DNA of 64,000 nt from Streptomyces sp. LUP30 (GTDB lineage Bacteria; Actinomycetota; Actinomycetes; Streptomycetales; Streptomycetaceae). Below are positions 58,338-64,000 of the stretch, piece after piece. The position numbers were made by a program, and so were the translations under genes. Position 1 is the stretch's first letter, and the number at the start of each line of letters is the position of its first letter. The DNA lies in the NCBI RefSeq assembly GCF_001746365.1, contig NZ_MJAJ01000041.1:1-64000 (forward strand), written 5' to 3'. Below the pieces are notes generated by a model. It searched no databases. It was not told the DNA's origin and saw nothing but the letters and a program-made list of their open reading frames with translations.

Positions 58338-59693
58338 TCAGCTCGCCGCGTAGGTGCGCAGGAACAGGGCCTCGGCCACCGACAGCCGCTCCAGCTCCTG
58401 CGGGGAGACGCTCTCGTCGACCGCGTGGATCTGCGCCTCGGGCTCGCTCAGGCCGATGAGGAGGATCTCCGCCCGCGGGTAGAGCGCGGCGAGGGTGTTG
58501 CAGAGCGGGATGGATCCGCCCTGGCCCGCGTACTGCATCTCCTGCCCGGGGAACGCGACCGCCATCGCCTCGGCCATCGCCGCGTACGCGGGGCTGCTGG
58601 TGTCGGCGCTGAACGCCTGCCCCTGGCCGACCTGTTCGGTGCTCACCCGCGCGCCCCACGGGGTGTGCGCCTCCAGGTGGGCCTGCAGCAGTTTCGTGGC
58701 CTCGGCCGCGTCCACGCCCGGCGGTACCCGCAGGCTGATCAGCGCGCGGGCGCTCGCCTGCACGGAGGGAGTGGCTCCCACGACCGGCGGGCAGTCGATG
58801 CCGATGACGGTCACGGCGGGGCGGGCCCAGATCCGGTCGGCGACCGTGCCGGAACCGATCAGAGCGACGCCGTCCAGGACCTTGGCGTCCTGGCGGAACT
58901 GCGCGTCGTCGTACTGCAGACCCTGCCAGCGGGAGTCGTCGGTGAGACCGTCGACGGTCGTCGAGCCGTCCTCGGCGCGCAGCGAGTCCAGGACGCGGAT
59001 CAGCGCGCCCAGCGCGTCGGGCGCGGCCCCGCCGAACTGACCGGAGTGCAGATTGCCCTCCAGGGTATCGATCCGGACCCGCATCATCGTCATGCCGCGC
59101 AGCGTGGTCGTGACGGTCGGCAGGCCCACGCGGAAGTTGCCCGCGTCGCCGATGACGATCGTGTCGGCCGTCAGAAGGTCGGGGTGCTGCTCGGCGTACC
59201 GCTCCAGGCCGCCGGTGCCCTGCTCCTCGGAGCCCTCGACGATCACCTTGACGTTCACCGGGACGCCGCCGTCGGCCTTCAGGGCGCGCAGCGCGAGCAG
59301 GTGCATGATCACGCCACCCTTGCAGTCGGCGCTGCCGCGCCCGTACCAGCGGCCGTCCCGCTCGGTCAGCTCGAAGGGCGGGGTGGTCCAGGCGGCCTCG
59401 TCCAGCGGGGGCTGCACGTCGTAGTGGGCGTAGAGCAGGACGGTCTTCGCGCCGACGGGGCCGGGCAGGTACCCGTAGACCGACTGGGTGCCGTCGGGGG
59501 TGTCGAGGACGGCCACGTCCTGGAAGCCCTCGGCGCGCAGCGCGGCGGTGATCCAGCCGGCGGCCGCCTCGCTCTCGCTCCTGGGGAACTGGTCGAAGTC
59601 CGCCACCGACTTGAAGGCCACCAGTTCGGTGAGCTCCTCCCGCGCCCTGGGCATCAGTGCGGCGACGGTCTCGGCGATCGGATTCGACGACAT
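58338..59693 (-). CDS. M20-family dipeptidase/metallopeptidase
   Basis: 451 aa. Di-zinc motifs: YAHYDVQPP (His with Asp), WYGRGSADCKGG (bridging Asp), EGSEEQGTGG (catalytic Glu), the dimer-domain GNLHSGQFGG and the late GQGGSIP. This is the dipeptidase/ArgE/carnosinase group acting on dipeptides or acylated amino acids in the cytosol. ATG 59693 has AAGGAG upstream. It is divergent from the flavoprotein gene. Confidence 0.95.
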   Translation of the reverse strand: MSSNPIAETVAALMPRAREELTELVAFKSVADFDQFPRSESEAAAGWITAALRAEGFQDVAVLDTPDGTQSVYGYLPGPVGAKTVLLYAHYDVQPPLDEAAWTTPPFELTERDGRWYGRGSADCKGGVIMHLLALRALKADGGVPVNVKVIVEGSEEQGTGGLERYAEQHPDLLTADTIVIGDAGNFRVGLPTVTTTLRGMTMMRVRIDTLEGNLHSGQFGGAAPDALGALIRVLDSLRAEDGSTTVDGLTDDSRWQGLQYDDAQFRQDAKVLDGVALIGSGTVADRIWARPAVTVIGIDCPPVVGATPSVQASARALISLRVPPGVDAAEATKLLQAHLEAHTPWGARVSTEQVGQGQAFSADTSSPAYAAMAEAMAVAFPGQEMQYAGQGGSIPLCNTLAALYPRAEILLIGLSEPEAQIHAVDESVSPQELERLSVAEALFLRTYAAS

Positions 59694-59894
59694 GGGCACG
59701 CTCCTTGTGGGTGCGACGTTGTACGGGGTGGCACTGGTCCGTTCGAGGGACCGTGCGAGCGTACGCGTTGCCGGGTGGGGGCGCGCACGCCGCCGATCCT
59801 GCCACAGCGGACCGTCATCGGACCGTGGCGATCTCCGCCGTAGGATGCGGGGGACAGGTGCGGCAAGCAGCTTGATCGGGAGCAGTAGACCATC

Positions 59895-61181
59895 GTGAGC
59901 AGCGAGAACTCTTCGGCGGACGACGAGAACTCTTCGGCGGACGCCCGGCAGGTGTGGGACGTCGTCGTGGTGGGCGCGGGACCCGCGGGGGCTTCGGCCG
60001 CCTACGCGGCGGCGGTCACCGGGCGGCGCGTGCTGTTGCTGGAGAAGGCGGAGCTGCCCCGCTACAAGACGTGCGGCGGCGGCATCATCGGTCCTTCGCG
60101 CGATGCCCTGCCCCCGGGCTTCGAGCTGCCCTTCCGCGACCGGGTGCACGCGGTGACGTTCTCGAACAACGGGCGCTTCACCCGGACCCGCCGCTCGCGG
60201 CAGATGCTGTTCGGGCTGATCAACCGGCCCGAGTTCGACCAGCAGCTCGTCGAGCACGCCCAGAAGGCGGGAGCGGAACTGCGCACCGGCGTCACCGTGC
60301 AGCGCGTCGAGCAGCACGGCTCGTCGGTGCCGGACCGGCGCTCGGTGGCGGTGGTCCTGCAGGGCGGCGAGACGCTGCTGGCGCGCGCGGTGGTCGGCGC
60401 GGACGGCAGCGCGAGCCGGATAGGGGCGCACGTCGGCGTGAAGCTCGACCAGGTGGATCTCGGCCTGGAGGCGGAGATCCCGGTGCCGGAGACGGTCGCC
60501 GAGGACTGGAAGGGGCGCGTCCTCATCGACTGGGGGCCGATGCCCGGCAGTTACGGCTGGGTGTTCCCCAAGGGCGACACCCTGACCGTGGGTGTGATCT
60601 CCGCGCGCGGGGAGGGCGCTGCCACCAAGCGGTATCTGGAGGACTTCATCGGGCGGCTCGGCCTCGCCGGGTTCGAGCCGAGCATCTCCTCCGGTCACCT
60701 CACCCGATGCCGGGCGGACGACTCGCCGCTCTCGCGCGGGCGGGTGCTGGTCTGCGGGGACGCGGCGGGTCTGCTGGAGCCGTGGACCCGCGAGGGCATC
60801 TCCTTCGCCCTGCGTTCGGGCCGGCTCGCCGGCGAGTGGGCGGTCCGCATCTCGGAGGCCCACGACGCGGTCGACACCCGGCGCCAGGCACTGAACTACG
60901 CCTTCGCGGTCAAGGCCGGGCTCGGCGTGGAGATGAGCGTCGGCAAGCGGATGCTCGCCGCGTTCGAGCGCCGCCCCGGGCTGTTCCACGTTGCCCTCAC
61001 CGGGGTGCGCCCGGCCTGGAGGGCGTTCACCGACATCACCCGCGGCCGGACCACCCTGGGTGAGCTCGTCCGCTCCCACCCGATGGCCCAGCGGGCGCTG
61101 ACCGCGATGGACCGGCGGCAGACGACCGAGCCGACGCCGACGGCGACGGCGACGGCGGGAGAGGGCGAGGACGAGTCCTGA
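59895..61181 (+). CDS. Geranylgeranyl-reductase-family FAD-dependent oxidoreductase
   Basis: 428 aa. FAD motif VVVVGAGPAGASAAY, KTCGGGIIG, VVGADGSASRIG and VCGDAAGLLEPWTREGISFALRSG match the geranylgeranyl reductase family, which saturates isoprenoid chains such as those of menaquinone or polyprenols. The N-terminus has a heptapeptide duplicated (ENSSADD/ENSSADA) by a 21-nt tandem repeat at 59904-59945. The C-terminal tail is Thr/Ala/Glu-rich. GTG 59895 is used; its weak ribosome site is GGGAGC. Confidence 0.92.
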   Translation: MSSENSSADDENSSADARQVWDVVVVGAGPAGASAAYAAAVTGRRVLLLEKAELPRYKTCGGGIIGPSRDALPPGFELPFRDRVHAVTFSNNGRFTRTRRSRQMLFGLINRPEFDQQLVEHAQKAGAELRTGVTVQRVEQHGSSVPDRRSVAVVLQGGETLLARAVVGADGSASRIGAHVGVKLDQVDLGLEAEIPVPETVAEDWKGRVLIDWGPMPGSYGWVFPKGDTLTVGVISARGEGAATKRYLEDFIGRLGLAGFEPSISSGHLTRCRADDSPLSRGRVLVCGDAAGLLEPWTREGISFALRSGRLAGEWAVRISEAHDAVDTRRQALNYAFAVKAGLGVEMSVGKRMLAAFERRPGLFHVALTGVRPAWRAFTDITRGRTTLGELVRSHPMAQRALTAMDRRQTTEPTPTATATAGEGEDES

Positions 61182-61492
61182 AGCCGGCGGCCCCGCCCGA
61201 CGTCCCCGGCAGACGGGGGACGAGGAGCGGCAGGGGAGCCCGATGCCGGTGCCGCTGAGCAGGTCGCAACCGAGGTCGGTGCCGGTGCCGGTGCTGGTCC
61301 CAGGATCGGGCTCGGCATCGGGGTCGGCGTCGGCGGCCGGGGGTCGGCTGAGGACCGTCCGCCCGTCTCCTCCTCGGGGGGCGTGTGGCCCGCCGCGGAC
61401 GTCCACCGTCCACGCCTACTTCCAGGGGAGTACGGCCGCTCACCTCGCCCGGCGGACGTCCGCGCCGGCCCGGCGCGTCTAGCGTGGCGGAC
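61182..61492. promoter_or_regulatory. Upstream region of the two-component genes
   Basis: About 310 bases. The first half is a simple GGTGCCGGTGC/GGGTCGGC-type repetitive stretch (61245-61350). The second has two copies of GCGGACGTCC (61395-61404 and 61452-61461, the latter in the palindrome GCGGACGTCCGC) and a -10-like TAGCGT (61480-61485) seven bases before ATG 61493. Confidence 0.5.
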
Positions 61493-62740
61493 ATGGACGA
61501 AGAGCGGGTGCGCGGGCCGGGCGGCCCGCGGCGGTGGTGGCGGCGGCGCGGGCCGACGCCGTGGCTGCGCCCCTGGAAGGGCCGAGAGGGCGCGGAGCCG
61601 GACGCGGGGCGTCTGCCCTGGCGCTCCACCGCGCTGATCACCGTGTTCGTGTTCGCCGGCTCCGCCTTCGCCGCCCATGCGCAGGACGGCGAGCGGGCCT
61701 CGCCCGATCTCTTCGCGAGGGCCCTGCTGCTCGTCGCCTCCGGGCTGTTGCTGTGGCGGCTTCGGCGACCTGTGGCGGTCGTGTTCGGCACGGCCGCCGC
61801 GGTGGCGGTCTATCTGGGCGCGGGTTACCCGTACGGGCCGGTCTTCCTCACCGTGGCGGTGGCGTGCTGCTCCGCCGTCGTCGCGGGGCGCCGCCGGGCC
61901 GCCTGGACGGCCCTGGGCATGCTGTGGGCCGTCCATCTGCTGGTGGCGCACTGGCTGTACCGGTGGCTGCCGCCGGCCGGGGACCATCCGGCCCCCTTGG
62001 GGCAGGAGATCGTGGTCGCCGGATGGGTCGTGGCGATCGTGGCGATCGCGGAGCTGGCCCGGATCCGCCGGGAGCAGTGGGCCCGGGAGCGGGCCGAACG
62101 CGCTCAGGCGGCCCGGCGGCGCGCAGGCGAGGAACGGCTGCGCATCGCCCGCGAACTGCACGACGTCCTCGCCCACAGCCTCTCGGTCATCAATGTGCAG
62201 GCGGGCGTGGGCCTCGCCCTCCTCGACTCCGACCCGGAACAGGCGCGCACGGCGCTCACCACCATCAGGTCCGCCAGCAAGGAGGCGCTGGGCGAGGTGC
62301 GCCAGGTGCTGGACTCCCTGCGCACCCCGGGCGACGCGCCGCGTGCTCCCGCCCCCGGCCTGGACCGGCTGCCGGAGCTGGTGGAACAGGCTGGGCGCGC
62401 CGGTCTCACGGTCGACGTGGCCGGCCGGGCGCCCCGGCTGCCGCCCCACACCGACCTCGCCGCGTTCCGGATCGTCCAGGAGGCTCTCACCAACGTCGTC
62501 CGGCACTCGGGCTCACGTCACGCGCGCGTGCGGCTCGACGACAGCGGCGCGACGCTCCGGATCCGGGTCGACGACGACGGACCCGCGACCGGTGCGGAGG
62601 CGGGCGGCAGCGGCAACGGTCTCGCCGGAATGCGGGAGCGGGCCGCGGCGCTCGGTGGCACGATCGAGGCGGGACAGCGGCCCGACGGCGGCTTCCGCGT
62701 CCTTGCCGTGCTCCCGACGAGGACCGGAGTCGACCAGTGA
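61493..62740 (+). CDS. NarL-type sensor histidine kinase
   Basis: 415 aa. A basic 45-residue N-terminus, about five transmembrane helices (46-190), a coiled linker, then the HisKA_3 dimerisation domain with ELHDVLAHSLSVI (phosphorylated His223) and a HATPase with VVRHSG and GNGLAGMRERAAALGG. The membrane sensor signal is unknown. ATG 61493 is probably leaderless. The downstream response regulator begins 15 nt after its stop. Confidence 0.94.
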   Translation: MDEERVRGPGGPRRWWRRRGPTPWLRPWKGREGAEPDAGRLPWRSTALITVFVFAGSAFAAHAQDGERASPDLFARALLLVASGLLLWRLRRPVAVVFGTAAAVAVYLGAGYPYGPVFLTVAVACCSAVVAGRRRAAWTALGMLWAVHLLVAHWLYRWLPPAGDHPAPLGQEIVVAGWVVAIVAIAELARIRREQWARERAERAQAARRRAGEERLRIARELHDVLAHSLSVINVQAGVGLALLDSDPEQARTALTTIRSASKEALGEVRQVLDSLRTPGDAPRAPAPGLDRLPELVEQAGRAGLTVDVAGRAPRLPPHTDLAAFRIVQEALTNVVRHSGSRHARVRLDDSGATLRIRVDDDGPATGAEAGGSGNGLAGMRERAAALGGTIEAGQRPDGGFRVLAVLPTRTGVDQ

Positions 62741-62754
62741 GCGAGGGAGGAGCC

Positions 62755-63420
62755 GTGATCCGCGTACTGCTCGCCGACGACCAGTCGTTGGTCCGGGCGG
62801 GGTTCCGGGCGCTGCTCGACGCGCAGCCGGACATCGAGGTGGCCGGCGAGGCAGCCGACGGGGCGCAAGCGGTGCGGGCGGTGCGGGAACTGCGGCCCGA
62901 CGTCGTGCTGATGGACATCCGGATGCCGTTGCTCGACGGGCTCGCCGCGACCCGCAGGATCACCGAGGACGAGGCGCTCGCCCAAATCAGGGTGGTCATG
63001 CTCACCACCTTCGAGCTGGACGAGTACGTCTTCGAGGCGATCCGCTCGGGCGCATCCGGCTTTCTCGTCAAGGACACCGAACCCGACGAACTCCTGCGTG
63101 CCGTACGGGCGGTGGTCGCCGGAGACGCGCTCCTCTCGCCGGGAGTGACGCGCAGGCTCATCGCCGAGTTCGCCGCCCGCTCCAAGGAGCCGGCCACCGC
63201 CGACGCGCTGGCCCGGCTCACCGAGCGGGAGCGGGAGGTGATGGCGCTGGTCGGGATCGGCCTCTCCAACGAGGAGATCGCCCGCCGCCTGGTCGTGAGC
63301 CCGCTCACCGCGAAGACCCATGTCAGCCGCACGATGGTGAAGCTGGGCGCGCGGGACCGGGCTCAACTCGTGGTCCTGGCCTACGAGTCGGGGCTGGTCC
63401 GGCCGGGCTGGCTGGGCTGA
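62755..63420 (+). CDS. NarL/FixJ-family response regulator
   Basis: 221 aa. Receiver domain with acidic pair DD (8-9) and phospho-acceptor Asp54 in VVLMDIRMP, then Thr and Lys in VMLTTFE and FLVKDTEP. The LuxR-type HTH is LTEREREVMALVGIGLSNEEIARRLVVSPLTAKTHVSRTMVKLG. It pairs with the preceding kinase. GTG 62755 has GGGAGGAG upstream. Its 3' end overlaps the convergent DUF6332 gene by 40 bp. Confidence 0.96.
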   Translation: MIRVLLADDQSLVRAGFRALLDAQPDIEVAGEAADGAQAVRAVRELRPDVVLMDIRMPLLDGLAATRRITEDEALAQIRVVMLTTFELDEYVFEAIRSGASGFLVKDTEPDELLRAVRAVVAGDALLSPGVTRRLIAEFAARSKEPATADALARLTEREREVMALVGIGLSNEEIARRLVVSPLTAKTHVSRTMVKLGARDRAQLVVLAYESGLVRPGWLG

Positions 63421-63668
63421 GCGTCCCGGCGGAAGCGGACCAGCACGGACACCACCCGGACCAGGAAGACCAGGGGAGCGAGCGCCAGACCGGTGCGCAG
63501 CGACAACTTCTCCACCGTGGGCGGCAGTTCGAACAGCAGCGCCGGTCCGGCCGCCGCGCCGAACAGCACCGCCGCCGCGAACGCCGCGCTGAACAGCGCG
63601 TATCCGATCTCGACGGTGATCGCGTCCCGCTCGGCCTGCGATCGCCGCCGCTGCCCGTAACCGCTCAT
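63381..63668 (-). CDS. DUF6332 small membrane protein
   Basis: 95 aa. A polar start (MSGYGQRRRSQAERDAITVEIGYALFS) leads into two hydrophobic helices (about 20-45 and 60-80) and a basic tail. I recognise it as the Streptomyces DUF6332 family; function unknown. ATG 63668 is the natural start. It converges on and overlaps the response-regulator gene. Confidence 0.8.
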   Translation of the reverse strand: MSGYGQRRRSQAERDAITVEIGYALFSAAFAAAVLFGAAAGPALLFELPPTVEKLSLRTGLALAPLVFLVRVVSVLVRFRRDAQPSQPGRTSPDS

Positions 63669-63684
63669 GGGGCGAGTGTCACAG

Positions 63685-63725
63685 GTGTGCGCCCGGCGGG
63701 CCAGTCCGGCCCGCCGGGCGCACAC
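63685..63725. terminator. Terminator hairpin after the MFS gene
   Basis: Perfect 18-bp stem (63685-63702 with 63708-63725), 5-nt loop, between the MFS stop and the DUF6332 start on the minus strand. Confidence 0.85.
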
Positions 63726-63742
63726 GCGTCCGCGATCCCGCC

Positions 63743-64000
63743 CTACTCGCGGGCCCCGACGGTCTCCGTCTCGATGCCGGTCTCGGTCGTCACCGTCCCG
63801 GCCGCCGCCTCGATGTCCGTCCGCGGGTCCGTCCGCGCGACCGTCCTCGTCCGCGGCGCGGTGGACCTGGCGACCACGACCGAGCCGGGGGCGCGGCGGG
63901 AGCGCAGGCCGGGGAGGGTGATGAGCAGGCCCGCTGCGGCGATGACCGTCACGACCGTCAGTCCGGGCCGGTAGCTGTCGAGAACGGCCTGCGGAGTGGG
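63743..64000 (-). CDS. MFS transporter, C-terminal end (partial)
   Basis: The visible 85 residues read PTPQAVLDSYRPGLTVVTVI, then the end of a last transmembrane helix (AAAGLLITLPGLRSRR) and a Thr/Glu-rich cytosolic tail. The SYRPGLTVVTVIAAAG pattern is typical of the last helix of 14-helix DHA2-type drug exporters in Streptomyces. The rest lies beyond the window, so the class is tentative. Confidence 0.65.
   Translation of the reverse strand, partial: PTPQAVLDSYRPGLTVVTVIAAAGLLITLPGLRSRRAPGSVVVARSTAPRTRTVARTDPRTDIEAAAGTVTTETGIETETVGARE

Noticed and set aside
58197..59843. 548-codon plus-strand frame opposite the M20 peptidase
   Set aside because: Arg/Gly/Gln-rich translation without motifs; antisense shadow of the peptidase gene.
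59694..61406. Minus-strand upstream extension of the M20 frame across the flavoprotein gene
   Set aside because: The peptidase start at 59693 has a good ribosome site and fits the family; the extension reads as Arg/Pro-rich noise opposite a real gene.
1..64000. tRNA or rRNA genes
   Set aside because: I saw no cloverleaf with a GGTTCGAATCC-type arm nor rRNA blocks; a covariance search would be needed to exclude an unusual tRNA.

Overview
The window is a very GC-rich chromosomal segment from a Streptomyces-type actinomycete. This is inferred from extreme third-position GC bias, many GTG/TTG starts, families typical of Streptomyces (DUF6421, DUF6214, DUF5134, DUF6332, DUF6986, LVIVD/DUF305, Rv1733c-like), a cysteine-type leader peptide, and ABC sugar importers that lack their own ATPase gene. 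I see no rRNA, tRNA, CRISPR array, insertion sequence, prophage or antibiotic gene cluster.

Layout. 1-7.1 kb: tail of a basic protein, an Lrp/AsnC regulator divergent from a FUSC membrane protein, a lactonase-fold protein, a CbiX-like protein without the usual histidines, a BadF-type sugar kinase and uracil-DNA glycosylase. 7.2-16.7 kb: a minus-strand carbohydrate locus with a LacI regulator, lipoprotein binding protein, two permeases, a cytosolic MGH1-like glycosidase and a secreted clan-A glycosidase carrying CBM and ricin-type modules. Two identical 12-bp operators precede the LacI gene. 16.7-22.5 kb: a decayed DHFR/RibD remnant, a BNR/sortilin-like protein, an Rv1733c-like membrane protein, an 18-nt tandem repeat, and an AidB-type acyl-CoA dehydrogenase divergent from a PaaX-like regulator. 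22.5-26.3 kb: plant cell-wall attack, with PL3 and PL1 pectate lyases divergent from a CE1-like esterase with a cellulose-binding CBM2; a CebR-like box lies in the shared upstream region. 26.4-40.7 kb: FprA-type reductase, DUF305/LVIVD pair, TetR, HAD and PAP2 enzymes, M56 peptidase/DUF5134, FUSC-MarR operon, two VOC proteins (one with a lost C-terminus), GNAT and a glycerophosphodiesterase.

41-45 kb: a compact DUF6421-SDR-aldolase operon followed by a transglutaminase-like gene with its own leaderless promoter. 45-47.5 kb: acyltransferase and a small redox/sulfur locus (DUF4395 divergent from thioredoxin across a strong palindrome, then a leader peptide and flavin reductase). 47.7-49.5 kb: etfB-etfA. 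49.6-56.6 kb: secreted EEP hydrolase, DUF6986, VOC, a hypothetical protein, LacI divergent from a ROK kinase across a classic operator, and an ADP-ribosylglycohydrolase. 56.7-64 kb: tiny secreted protein, P-loop kinase-Nudix fusion, M20 peptidase, geranylgeranyl-reductase-like flavoprotein, a NarL-type two-component pair, DUF6332 and the C-terminus of an MFS transporter.

No single dramatic new system is evident. The best candidates for follow-up are the DUF6421 operon, the leader peptide/thioredoxin locus, the cell-wall regulatory sites at 24.6 kb, the orphan glycosidase locus and the decayed DHFR remnant. Coordinates of starts were chosen from Shine-Dalgarno sites, leaderless -10 spacing and coupling where visible.
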